Below, piece by piece: positions 1-11,878 of a stretch of 64,000 bases of DNA. Location of the stretch: positions 223,237,353-223,301,352 of the forward strand of contig VDFB02373365.1 of the NCBI GenBank assembly GCA_007258455.2. Reading direction: 5' to 3'. Both the position numbers and the translations under genes were made by a program. Below the pieces are notes generated by a model. It searched no databases. It saw only the letters and a list, made by a program, of their open reading frames with translations, and was not told the DNA's origin. Numbering within the stretch: position 1 is the first letter of the stretch; each line of letters begins with the position of its first letter. Source of the DNA: Sequoia sempervirens. Its lineage: Eukaryota; Streptophyta; Pinopsida; Cupressales; Cupressaceae.

Positions 1-1844
1 CTTACCATACTAATTTTTTGTCCTATGCTTCTAGATTATTCACTTGATTTTATTCTCCTCTCATCATCTACCCACACAAGGGGTATCTTTTTCCTATTGT
101 TACTTGGGGAAATAACCTAGATTTTATCCTCCTTATCATCCTTATCGCTTGTGGGAATGACCCAAACAGTCCCTTTTATTTCTTTATTTTTCCTCCATCA
201 CCTCACCTTAACAAAATCCTTGACATCATTTTTCCTTTCTATGCTTACCATTTACCTTAAAATGATTAGCTCTACATTATCCTAATCACTTTATTTCAAA
301 TACATTTAAGGGGAGGTATATTTCTTATATCTACTCTCTACATCATTAGGACACAACAAAACTAGACTTGGCCTACACAAGGCCTAACCTATTATCTAAT
401 TAGATGATAACCACATGGTCGTTGATGATATCATCACTTTTTATCTTTTATTTTTAGCTTGACTTGGCCTTGTTATGGGTGTTAAAATCAAATCCAAGGA
501 TCACAACCACATAGCCATTATTATGGGCACTTAATTACCATAATTTTTTTTAGGACTTATCGTTAACCATTAAATTATCATCATTAGTGTTTCAATGTTA
601 TCATGAGATATCCTTATCTTGGGTGAAAAAAATACATTTATCTCATCTTCATCAATCTTCCCTTGTCTTCATTATCCTATATTTATATTTACCAAGGCAT
701 CTCTTTGTGGATTCAACACTTCTCTCTCTCCATTTTCCTCTAAGATCCCCTTGAATCCCTTCTTATCAAATGAAAGTGCCACCTCATTTTCCCCTTGTCA
801 CAAAACCAATAATGTGTGCATGCTTGGCATAGGTAATGTGTTTTCATATTATTTTCATTGTGAACCCTTATGTATGTCACTATATTTCTATTGTGTATAC
901 ATGTATTTATGTTTACATTGTTTAATCTTATGTGTGTCTTTATGTTTCCTTTGTTTTCTCTTATATATATGTTATGTCTACTCCCATGATTAGTATAGTG
1001 TGGTATTCCCATTTACATGTATTAGTTATCTCTTCTTTTGTATTTGTGTGGTGACTAATTTCTTCAAACACATTACAAGAATAGGTACATGCACACTAGA
1101 GTAAACAACAAAACTAGGAGACATATTGTCACAACCCATCTTGTTGTTACTGAGTTACTTTTACCTTCACAGGTAAATAGGATGATAAATGCAATCATGA
1201 TTTTGATATGTTTGATAAAGGAATGGAATATTGAAATAGGTATTAAGATATTATTTCTTTGGAAGAGTAATTATGTTTACATTGATAAAGAACATGTATT
1301 GCTATATGAATATGCTAAAGTTTTAAGATGCATTTGGATTTATTATGAATGCCTAACTACCTTGGTGTTGTACTAAGCTGGTTGTAGGGAAAGGTTCAAT
1401 CCTTTGGAAGGGAGGGGAAGTATCACTTAGGAGAAGTGATTGGTCAGGTAACCCCTAAATGAAACCTTACTTAGCTTATACACACACTCATAATAGAATG
1501 GTTGAGTCAAGTAATAGAGGGGAATTGGTAAGTCATCCTTTTGTATGATGTGTTTGCATTGGTAAGGATCTTGATTACTGTTGAGTGAATTCTTGGATGA
1601 TGATTATGTGTTTAGAGTTTATGTGTTCTTCTTTATATTACTATGCTTGATTGATGAGGTGAAAATACGTTGAATGTATATATATGTATGCATATGCATG
1701 TCGACGATAGACCATACACATGAACACATACATGAGAGTACATAGGTAGACGTACCTATGCACACTTATGAACAAGTTGCTTATGAGCATGGAGTTATCG
1801 AAGGGACAATGCGACATGTATGTATATATGTATATATACATTTC
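1..1844. other. Left flank, no recognisable gene
   Basis: AT-rich sequence with no ORF that I recognise. The short open frames here have no domain-like motifs and no coherent composition. From about 1670 to 1844 the sequence becomes rich in alternating purine-pyrimidine words (tatatatg, gcatatgc). Similar sequence is found just right of 42954, which fits both being the two sides of one old insertion site for element E. Confidence 0.5.
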
Positions 1845-3124
1845 TATGAGGGGGGAAGTTATGGAGTGTAAATAGATAAACGTAATTGAAAAATATAATT
1901 TAATCTATGATCAAGAACCTAAATCTAAGAACTATTCGGACACTTACGAAATGAAACTAAGCTATTACATAATTCAAGAAACAAGATCAAAATATGAAAG
2001 CATACATGAATTCATGAAAAATCATAGTGTTACCATCCCGTATTGGAGTGTATTTTCCTGATGTTGGATTGCTCGTATCACTATGAAGACTCCATAGTTC
2101 GTGTGGAAAAGCTTGATGCATGAATGGTTGATCGAAGGTATGTTGAAGCTCTAACAATGGTGGTTGTGAATGTCAGAAGTACTTAATTGTGCAAATGATG
2201 TTGACTCTTCAATCCTTTTTTGTGAGGAAAGAGGTTTGTTATATAAAAAATGTGATTTGAAATGGACGATCAGGATTAAACAATGTTGAATCAAGATTGA
2301 CGGTTGAAAGATGTTGAGAGGATTTAGACATGAATATATTGTGCAAAGTATATTGTACAATTTGTGTGATTGAGGAATAGATTGGTTAGTTAGGATTTAG
2401 ATTGATCAGTCAGGATTTAGATTGATCATTCAGGATTTAGATGACTTAGTTAAGAAATTAGATGGCTTAGTCAGCAAATTAGATGGCTCAGTTAGCAATC
2501 GTAATTTTCTCAATCAAAAAGTGGGTAAGGATAATTGATTAGTTGATTTAATTAATTAATTCCTTTATGGAGTTGAATGTGCAAATCAAGTTTGACTTTT
2601 GCAAAAAAAGTTGCATTAGTTTGATTTGATTTTTGATGATGTTTTGAATAGTTTGATTTAATTATTCAAATTTGGAGGGAAAGCGAGTTAATTAAATTAT
2701 ATGATTAATAATTTAATCGACTTAGAGAATAACATCATTTAGTGATGCAATTAAATAATTGGTGTTATTTAACTAATCAAGACAAAATAACACGAGCTTA
2801 GGACTTTATTAAATAAATGTAATTTATTTAATTGGTCGAAATGATGAAAACATGAATTAATTAAATAAATGTAATTTTATTCAATTAATAGCAGAAATAG
2901 GGTTTTAGGTCTTTATTAAATAAATGTGATTTATTTAATTTAGTCAAAAATGATGAAAAAGGTGAATTAATTAAATAATGTCATATTATTCAATTAATAG
3001 AGGAATTAGGTTTTTTGATGCAATTGATGTAAAATGCAGTGATGTTTGATGATAATAATGCCAATGATGTGAAAATGTCATTTAGGGTGTGTGATAGGTG
3101 TTAGGTCAATTTTACATGTCTACA
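1845..3124 (-). repeat. 3' LTR of element E
   Basis: About 1.28 kb that matches 40779-42954 along its whole length once the LINE-type insertion there is removed. On the minus strand it begins TGTAGACATG, directly after the polypurine tract. The far end reads TATGAGGGG where the other copy has TGTGAGGGG, so the terminal CA has mutated here. It is rich in ATTAATTAAATAA words. Confidence 0.85.
2239..2245 (-). promoter_or_regulatory. Candidate TATA box of element E 3' LTR
   Basis: TATATAA on the minus strand in the LTR, preserved at the same place in the other copy (41173-41179). Orientation agrees with transcription of the element. The start site is not visible. Confidence 0.45.
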
Positions 3125-3138
3125 TTTTGCCCCTCTTT
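3125..3138 (-). other. Polypurine tract of element E
   Basis: On the minus strand this reads AAAGAGGGGCAAAA and touches the TGTAGAC start of the left LTR. The same 14 nt precede the 3' LTR of element C at 62497-62510. The tract primes plus-strand DNA synthesis and fixes the element's orientation. Confidence 0.85.
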
Positions 3139-4147
3139 GAGACAAAGTACTAGTTGCTTTTTTTCAAAGATTCGATGTTAAGATCAAGATTTTGAAAAAA
3201 TTTAATGCCCCACCATGCCCCGATGGTCAGTAGAATGATGTTAGGACTTTGTGATGCCCCCTCGAGAGGTTGGCCAAAATTTTTGATTTTGAGGTTAGGC
3301 TCACGACACTTTTCTATTTCAGTTCATTTGTGGAGAAGATAAAAAATTAGGTCTATAGGTCCCTCGTTGCTCATTTAAATGTTTTCGAGAGCTCCTAATT
3401 TGAACATAGGAAGGTTCCCTAAGTAAACTTAGGGTTTCCTAGGTAAAAATTAGGGTTTTTGAGGGTTAATATTGCTAATTAGGGTTCTAATTGCCTCATT
3501 TGTGTTTTGATCCTATAGCGAATTCTTGTCTCTAGATTCTCCATTCTATCAGCTATCAAGGAGAAATGCTGAGGATTCAGGGAGCCCCACATCGTTTGGA
3601 CCTAGTTTGAGAGTTTGGATGGCCCACAAGCATTGGTGGCCCAGTATGTACCCTCTCACTTCTCAGTTTCGCTTGGTCATGTTCTCATAATTCATGTACA
3701 AAGTTTCCTAAGTTAATAGCGAGGTTTTAGGAGTTTCTACGCTTTTGCATTATTTTCAGTTCATTTTCCATTTTAGGAAGCTTGCACTTGCTCTAAACCT
3801 GCACACTTGCTTTAGACCTACACCTTTGACTTATACCTTTGCTTTTGTTTTGTTCTTTTACTCTAAAACAACACTTTTGATTGCTTAGGGACCATTTCAA
3901 CGCATTTTCTTTAAACCTCTACACTTGACAAATGTCCTTGATTTTGATATATTCGCCCTTGACCTAAACCAATGCACCTGACTTAAAATGGTGCACTTGT
4001 TAGTGACTTCACCGCTTTTGCTAAATGTTGCTCACTTTTGTCTATTTAGAACCCTAAGTCTTGTTTTTCATCATTTTAGTGTCATTTTACACATTTAGAG
4101 GGAAACCCTAACATCATGGGTTAAAATGATTGCAGGTGGTCCTTAAA
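3139..4147. other. Non-coding 3' region of element E upstream of the PMD pseudogene
   Basis: No coding frame recognised. On the plus strand it lies upstream of the antisense PMD frame and holds several TAGGGTTT-type words around 3425-3480 and repeated caccTTTGACTT-like phrases at 3780-4020. A TGCAG that could be a splice acceptor occurs at about 4131-4135, just ahead of the PMD frame. It could contain the antisense gene's promoter and a 5' exon, but nothing proves this. Confidence 0.35.
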
Positions 4148-5842
4148 CCACTATAGTCGAGAGAGAGACGACCTCAGGATCTATTTGATTTGATTTACCA
4201 TTTTGATGTTTTGGAGTGAGATTTCCTAGATGTGGTTGGGATTCGCCATATTTTCTACATGCCTCCCATCCGATCTCACACAACGGTGATGACCACGTTC
4301 ATGGAGCGGTGACATTCAAAGACATATTTGTTTCATTTACCTATAGGAGAGGCCACCATTACACTCAAGGATGTTTGGAGGATTGTCCACATTCCTACCC
4401 ATGGCGAGCTTGTGACATACCATGTTTGACGGGGTACTTGTTCCATGCGAAATGTGTTGGGTGTAAGACACTTGGAGGTTTGATAGTCTGAGCTTGATTT
4501 GTTTGAGTTCATTGGCAATGAAGACCTTGTTTCTCTTGTACTTTGTGGTTTGACTTTAGGACTAGTTGTTCTTGATAGGAGAGGTTGTCAGTTCCCTATT
4601 GGATGGGGTATTTACATTGAGGGTATGTTTGAGCATGGGACCAGATATGCATGGGGTCCATGTCTTCTCGCCCACCTCTACAGAGATAAGCGTGAGGTTG
4701 TATATCAGGGTGGAAAATATATTTTTGCAAGTTTCTCTCTTTTGCACATATGGGCCTGGCAGCACATTGCAGTTGCCTAGTCAAATGGGATACATGATTT
4801 TCCTGCTGGAGATCTGTAGTCGTATTGTTATGGAGATTTATTACATTACACCTTTCCTGGGGATCTTCCGTACTAGCGCTGTGTGTTTGACGATATGCCA
4901 GGTTTTGTTTGGAGACCCTATATGGACTGTGAATCATGACCAACGGATCCATAGTAACTTGTTTACTGTCGGAAGACCAGATGGTTGATTGGTTGCTCTC
5001 ACTTTCTAGAGTGGTACTTAGCTGACAAGGTGTGCTGGTAGTTTGGAGAGAGATAGGACCAAATTCTCAATACTTATGAGGCTTGGTTCGGTCAGACCAC
5101 TAGAGAGGTGCATGTATGGGGTCATCAGGTAGATAGAGATGCTGCTGTTGCTGCATTCAGAGTACTTTCCATAGTTGGTTCAACAGATTTGGGTACCACA
5201 CTCGATTTTGATTAGTGGTGGGCATGACGTGTGCCTTTGAGATTCATAGATCTTGGGGGTGATCCTGCATTAGGTAGAGCAGGCATTATAGGTTGACGTG
5301 GGGAGTGATAGTGCTTTGAGGTTCTTACAGAGTAGTGGGGTAGGGCCCAACAAGATGGAGCATAGGGTGGCTAGGATGAGCTAATGCCTTAGGTGCAGGG
5401 TCATGGATAGGTTTTGGGTCCCCCTCCACCACCTGGGGATGGAGGTATATAGTTAGCTTAGATGACTGCTGCTAGAGACATAGAGATAGTGTGGTGATAG
5501 ACCGTGGAGGCTCATGTTGCTATTCTGACCGCATAGAGGGATAGTTTGAGGGTTGAGCAAGATAGTGAGAGAGGGTGACGATAGGATGTAGAGGCTCACA
5601 TACAATTTCTTATGGTAGAGAGAGATACTCTCAGGGAAGAGCATGATACCCTTCATGCAGAGCAGGATCAATTGTTGCAAAGGTCTACATATTATTATAC
5701 TCTCTATGATGCCTTTTTTCCTAGAGCACAGAGATGACTGAGGGTTGGGGAGCCTAGTGTTGTAGGAGGTGGTGGTGGTGAGTCTCCTGGTCATTCTATT
5801 AGACAACCAGATCCCAATGGTGGTCCAAAGCCTGATCCATAG
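4148..5842 (+). pseudogene. Plant mobile domain (PMD) protein pseudogene, antisense to its host element E
   Basis: One reading frame runs the whole 1.69 kb. It encodes PMD (aminotransferase-like) signatures in order: a GIRHIFYMPPI segment, then FHLPIGEATITLKDVWRIVHIP, here cut as FHLPIGEATITL followed by KDVWRIVHIPTHGEL at about 4345-4400, LCGLTLGLVVLDRR at about 4538-4580, and GTRYAWGPCLLAHLYRD at about 4638-4690. A later segment has FLEWYLADKVCW. The C-terminal part (about 5462-5700) is heptad-rich, with repeats such as VEAHVAIL and VERDTLREEHDTL that suggest a coiled coil, followed by a Gly/Pro-rich tail. About 31 in-frame stops interrupt it, mostly TAG, yet there is no frameshift. PMD proteins occur both as host factors and inside plant transposons; their biochemical role in transposons is unknown. 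Its position between integrase and 3' LTR, in antisense, resembles the extra ORFs of other Tat elements. It could instead be an independent insertion, though I see no borders of one. Confidence 0.8.
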
Positions 5843-6224
5843 AGTGTTCCCCTTTCCTGCCAGGTAGTGTTATTTTTGTACTTGATCTTCATGTTATTTA
5901 TTGCTCAGACATATTGCAAACATGATTTTTGTATATATATTCATTGGCCTAGTCGAGGCCTCATATATATGTGTGTGTTATTTTGTATTATCCTATCACA
6001 CTTGTTTCACTAATGATGATGTACTATGACATTGTCCCTTTTTTGATGACGATATATATGAGATATACCTTCTTCGATTCGTATTTATTGTGTTATGCGA
6101 TGATCATGGATGACAATATATGATGATGTATGTTTTTGTACATTTTTTGATTTATGCATATGATGTGGATGAATGGATCATATTTTATATCATATGATGT
6201 TTTATTATGGATGATTGATATATT
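5843..6224. other. Spacer in element E rich in GATGAT words
   Basis: No coding frame recognised. From about 5920 it is made of ATATAT and GATGATG-type words. Very similar composition resumes at 10078-10310, after the 6225-10077 insertion, which supports continuity across it. Confidence 0.45.
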
Positions 6225-9200
6225 TGTTATCAATAAGATTTGCACTCTACTGAATATGAAAGTTCAACAATCTATTGAAACATGGAAACGTTCTCGAGTT
6301 GTGTGTAACTCATTATGAGAATGAATCTTCAGAGAAGGCCGACTTCCTCATTGATAATCACCTATTCTACTGACTTGTGGAGAAAAGAGTTAGAAGGAAT
6401 TTTATGATTTAAATCCTATCACCTAGAATTATTGACCAACATTAAGAAGATTCTGATAATAACTCACTCTCACCACCTCTTTAAAACTTGATTCTAACAA
6501 TCTCACAACACATGTGATCCAAAAGTGATTTGTGCAAAGGTTTAGAATAAATACAAGGCACAACCTAAACTAAAATGTAACTCTTGCAAACTACTTTACA
6601 ACAGTAAGACAAGAAAAAGACTTAACAGATTTGAATCACAAAACTCATCAAATTACTATTACAAGGCATAAGCAAGAAGTGAGAAAGGAAATTCTATTGC
6701 TTTATTGAATGAAGGAGTGAAAACTCTCAAAATATGAGTACAAAGAAGTTTACAAGCTCTCAAAATGTGTAAGAGCAGGAAACAAGATTTTGAACTAAGA
6801 AAACACTAAGTTTTCTTCAAGATATACCTCAAAAATCCTAATCCGAGCTCAAGAAGAAAGCTCAAGGAAAAGCATCAAAAACTACCCCAAAAGTTTGCAC
6901 AAAAGTGGAAAAGTCACACTTTTTGCATGTACATACTGAAAAACTCCTAAAAATAGATCCGCTTTGCTTTAAAAGAAAAAAAAACACCTTATCTCTCCAC
7001 CAAGAAGCTCAAATCCGACCAAGAGAAAAGATCACTGACAAATCTGCTAAAAATAGCAAAGAAATAAAACAATTTATAAAATATTGCTTTGTTCTTGCTT
7101 TATAATGATTTGCAGATTTAATACTCTCATAACTTGATTATTTTTTTGCAATTAAAGTTTTAGAAAAATATTTTGCAAAACAATATAACCTTATCTCTCC
7201 ATTACAATATTTGATTTTTCTCATAAAAAAATCATAAAAAATAGATACCATCCTCAATAATTGATTTCTATAAAATCAATCTGAAAAGTAAAACCCTAAT
7301 TCATAAGTAAAATCCCATTTATAATTTTAATTGATTCATCTCAAAATAAATTAAAACCTAAGGTATCTATCATCATCCATTTTTTGACTAAGGCAGTATC
7401 CTAAAGCCTCAACTAGACTTAGACTCTAAAAGTCTTATGAAAATAACCAAGGTCAACCTAGGGCAATACATTCGGCCACATGAATATTAAACTTAGAAAT
7501 TGATACTTCTAAAAGATTGGTAATCTTTACTAAGCCGAATTAGGGTGAAAATGGAACAAAATTAAAGTGAAACCCTAAAACCACTTCATTCTAAACTTGC
7601 AACTTCTGAAGAGAAGGCTCTACCTAGATGAGCACCGCCAACACTAGAGTTTGGACATAAAACTTATACCATTCGAGCTCATGTCTTCTGCTATGAGGTC
7701 AAATATTTTGCAAGGACTCGATGGTAAGCTGATTTGCCACCATTTAAAGTGTCTTTGACTCCATTTTATAGCATTTTCAGAGTTTCTAGGGTGCGACCAT
7801 GAGAGATTTTTGATGCATTTTGGTATCTCTGTGTGTTTGCTTGCTATTATATCCACCATTCGACTGCCATATGTGATCTTGACTTGGGAAATTTCTTCCG
7901 AATCTTTCAAAGCTTGATTGCGGGTTTCTCTCACAAGGACATGGGTAAGTGAACGTCTCTCTTTCACCATGCATTTCACTCTTAAATAGCTTAGCTAGAG
8001 CTTAGTTTAAAAAAAAATGTGTAAATCTGTCTCACAGGCCGTAGCCACTATAGGTTTTCTATTGAAATTTTACATAGAAACACTTAAAATCCAGACTTCG
8101 TTGCTTTGCATTTGATATTCTAACAACAAACCCTAAATGGATTTTGGCTTTTATGAACATTGTAAGCCAAAGGCCATGGCTAACCCTCCTTTAATCTAGG
8201 TATCAAGCTCACTGTATTCTCTATTTTGTGTTTTATCTTCTTGGCCGTCATGGAAGAAACCCTAAGTTGACATCTTGCTAGTTTTTTCTGTTAAATGTAG
8301 AAACTCGTATAATGACTACCACCATCTTTGTTAACTCTCTGTAATTCTTGTAGCCAACATTGATGATCATGTGTGCTGTCCTGATAAGGGATGAATGGGA
8401 TTATGGTTGCCATTAAAAAAAATCTTTGCATTTCAAATTTTTTTATGTATTCTCCTTTTCTAAATTTTTGTCTTTTAATGGGGAAAAAACCCAGATGGGT
8501 TTTGAGATTCCTATTAAAAAATTGTACTATGGACAAACCCTTGTTACATTTTTTGAAGGTATTTGCTGTGTTATCTTGTTTGTTCATAGGGTTAAAACCC
8601 TAGCATTGGAACACTAAATGAGACTTTGTATGCACCTCCTTGAAACAAAAAGCTTTAATATTCAGAAATACTCTTCAGGGATGAACTCCAAACCTCCACT
8701 CATGCTATGTTCAATGTAAATTCTGCCCATTTTGGAAATGTCCTTTATTTGCTGAACTGCTCATGCATTGATTAGATGATATCATTGCTTCTTATCTTGG
8801 CACTCTTCATGCATTTTATGTTCCATTAAGAAAAGGCTATTATCTACATTTGTTTGATGCTTGTCATCTTCCATTCAAATGAGAATCTGAAGCTCTTTCA
8901 CATGCTTCCATTCTATAATAGTGCCTTGTCAATGAGGCATTATGTATGGCTGTTCACTATCACTATTATGAGCATGTATAGTTGCTGTAACTTCTCAAGA
9001 TGCATAAATAATACCGATGACAAAAAAAATGCAAACTGTATAGCAATATCTTAGATTTTGCAATTATGAAAATGATATTCTTCAGTTGAATTGATTAAGC
9101 ATATTAAGTCTATTGTCCACCTGTAACTTTTAGAACAACATATTACTTGATTGTTATGAGTGAACAATAGGCTTAATTGTTTAAATGATTGAAATTCTAT

Positions 9201-10077
9201 TTTACTCCTCCATGAATAGTTCAGATGAACATGATGATTGCATTCCTTCACTTAGCCCCATCTAAATGCTTGATGGGCAGCATGCCAAGCTCTACCCTTG
9301 TGGGAGCCCATTTTACTCTACCTGCTTTTTTGTCTTCATAAGATAATCAGCTTCATGGTTTCCCTATACCTGCACAGGAAACACACAATGTTAGCATAAA
9401 AACAATCTATGATGATGTCACCCTCTTTCAACTCTTGTTTCTTTTAGTTGATTTAATGTATTTCAAGGAATGAAATATATCTCTGTTAGTAGAGCTTGTA
9501 GTATAGTTCATATCCTGAGCTCTTAATTGACACCTTTCTCAATCTTTTGCAGGTACAGTCAGGAACGAAAGAAGAATGGAGCAAGATACAAGCCATCAAC
9601 TGAAGATCAAATACAAGCAATGACAGATATGTTCTATGTTATTTGCTTCTTTCTTTTAGTTGTATAATTTATTTCTTGTAATGAATGGAACTAGCTAAAA
9701 CCACGACTTGTGTGGATCTTTTAATTTCTTCTTTCATTTCCATTCTGAAAGAAATGCATCAAAATGAAAAGTTGTAACATCATTTGTATTCTTGCAGTCA
9801 AATGAAAACATGTAATGTGAATAACATCATGAAATAAATGAAAGCAATTGATATGCTTAATCATTTGTATACTCAATTTCGTACTCCATTTGGTTTGTAA
9901 AGTATTTGAGCAATACTTCTAAACTCATCTTTCTCAAAAAATTTGCACAACTAGTACTTGATAAATATAGTGCAAACAACACTTAAAGCACATGCATAAA
10001 TAATTGTACTTTCACTTTCAAATATAACAAAATTTAATCAGCTCCACCAATTGAGCTGTAGTGAAAAATTGGTAACA
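6225..10077. mobile_element. Putative 3.85-kb transposable insertion with inverted ends, class unknown
   Basis: The left end starts TGTTATCAATAAGATTTGCACT. The right end, read in reverse complement, starts TGTTACCAATTTTTCACTAC. With one 4-nt gap these match over about 20 nt. The flanking 5-mers are ATATT (6220-6224) and ATATC (10078-10082), 4 of 5 identical, which could be a decayed target duplication. GATGAT-rich sequence continues on both sides. No transposase or pol domain is visible. The only fairly long frame is a 111-codon one on the minus strand (7644-7979) that I do not recognise. A non-autonomous TIR element carrying captured sequence or an LTR-less derivative are both possible. Confidence 0.35.
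9553..9667 (+). other. Possible 3' terminal exon fragment
   Basis: A pyrimidine stretch and CAG at 9550-9552 resemble a splice acceptor. An open frame follows that starts YSQERKKNGARYKP and ends at TAA 9665-9667. The charged start looks protein-like while the end turns hydrophobic. Polyadenylation-like AATAAA-type words occur at about 9830. I do not recognise the protein. It may be a captured host gene fragment inside the 6225-10077 insertion, or chance. Confidence 0.2.
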
Positions 10078-10620
10078 ATATCATTTTGATAAATGATGTT
10101 TATGTGATGTATGGATGATATATGATGGATGTATGCCCCATACATGATACATGATGTTTTCATTGCTTTATTATCATCATGATATGTATTGACGACATTG
10201 TGGATGCAGGATGGATATGGTACTAATGATATTGCTATGCAAGATGGATGTTAGAAGAAAATTTGATGATGGATAGAAATTTGATGGTGTTAGTTGTTGA
10301 TGATGTTTCATTCGATTTGCTTGGAGGTTTCATAGTTTTGAACAATCCCATTTGATGTAGCAAACATATATGAGACACCAGGGTATTAATGACCAAGGTG
10401 AATTTGTATCCATTGTGCGGACTTTGAATCTACAAACAAAAATATTCTTGTTCATACTAGACATACAATTTTTTTTTTTAAAGTATATAGTCGGGTTGTG
10501 TTAAATTTTTTTTAGACTAGTCACATAGAGAGGTATAGAACACCTAACATGCTACTACTTCATGAATTTTTTCAACACAACTTTCATACACTCAATAAAT
10601 CAAGTATTCACCATGGTAAT
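10078..10620. other. Residual 3' region of element E
   Basis: GATGATATATGATGG-type words to about 10310, then AT-rich sequence without a coding frame. It ends with the GTAAT that forms the left target duplication of element A. Confidence 0.4.
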
Positions 10621-11815
10621 TGTGAATACATATTCAACAAGCTCCCTTCGGGTATATTTTTTCTCTAAGTATTAGCCAACACATTGCAAATAAGCTACTC
10701 GACCTTTTTGTCAAAAATTTGCTGCCCCCTCCACGTGTCTACTTTGTGCTCCCCGGAAGTTTCCTTTCCTTTGCATTTTAGGAATCCCCACTATGCTTCC
10801 ACATGTCATCACTGTGCACAATCAATGATCACTTCCCTTCACTTTTGAGTAAAGCTTCGCCCACACGCCATGTGTCACCTTGGCGCAAGTTTTCAATGAT
10901 GAAAGATAAAGATTCACACGGGTTGTTCTATGCCGCCATGTGTCTCTTCAGTGGGTTTTGTATTTGGACAGCGGATAAAGTGAACCAAATGCTGTGACTG
11001 GCCACTGTGTGTCATAATTACTTTACGGGGTGATGACACTTGCCTGCTTGACCTTGCCGGGACCACCGCCATCATTTGTAGAGGATGCACCTAAACCTAG
11101 AATGACCAAATGCTTGGTTTCAAATATTTTTTGTTGCAACAACCTGGAGATATACTCAATTCTGCATCATTTCTAGAGATCGTGAAATCTTTTCTGTTAC
11201 TGCTCTCCAAGGTGGTGGGACTTTTTAGCTATATATACTTCTCTCTGTTTTGAGGGAAGGGTCTAGATTTTTCAGAAGAACACTGATTTGAGAAAAGACA
11301 TTAGGCCTTTATTATTGTTATTTTTATTGCAAAGAATCTCAAACTGTGCCAATTGTTTGGCCTTTCTATTCTTTTATGCTATTTAATTAACTATAGACTA
11401 TGTTGCTATTGTCTGGATACTTCATTTGAGAACTTCTATAAATTGAATGCAATTTTTCCTATCTAGATCATGTATTATGACTTTTCTTGGTAGTAGGAAT
11501 GTATGAAATGCTATTTTATGTCAATAAATGGATTATCTATACCTTAATCTTTAGTTTCTGCCTTTCTGGGACATCACAAATTACCAATCGGGCCCTTAAA
11601 TCTATGATTTACCATGCCTATTTTTGAGTCTTGGCACATTGCCTTAGTTTAGAATTTATTTTGTATATATCTATTTCCTTTTCCCTTCCCAAACCCCATT
11701 ATAGAAGAATCCGACTTCTTTAAAATTTGGAGGTCACTTAGTTTAGCGCAAAAAGGTCCCCCATAAACTGAGTTTCCCATAAGTACTGTTACCTTGTCAA
11801 CTTTTGACATCAATA
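10621..11815 (+). repeat. 5' LTR of element A
   Basis: Starts TGTGAATACATATTCAAC and ends CATCAATA, where the 3' copy has CATCAACA, so the terminal CA has mutated. It is 1195 nt, 26 nt longer than the 3' LTR, mainly because the 3' copy lacks a segment near 11090-11115. Confidence 0.88.
11230..11238 (+). promoter_or_regulatory. Candidate TATA box of element A LTR
   Basis: TATATATAC lies in the LTR and is kept at 23074-23082 in the other copy, about 580 nt before the LTR end. Orientation agrees with the coding strand. Confidence 0.5.
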
Positions 11816-11826
11816 GTTTCTTTTTC

Positions 11827-11844
11827 TGGCACAACCAGTGGGAG
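11827..11844 (+). other. Primer-binding-like site of element A
   Basis: TGGCACAACCAGTGGGAG lies 11 nt after the LTR end. It begins with the TGG expected opposite a tRNA CCA end. The element E site has a related pattern (TGGCA....AGTGGGA). I cannot assign the tRNA. Confidence 0.45.
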
Positions 11845-11878
11845 AGAGCTTAAATGAATTTGCACTTTAGAAGGGTGT

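Noticed and set aside
619..1376. Open frames in the left flank as small genes
   Set aside because: They lack motifs, have composition of AT-rich non-coding sequence, and overlap frames on the other strand.
4148..5842. TAG read as glutamine by a variant genetic code
   Set aside because: Many TAG codons suit Gln, but TGA stops are also frequent, other frames in the window use TAG as a normal end, and everything else points to a plant nuclear genome. Mutation of methylated CAG explains it better.
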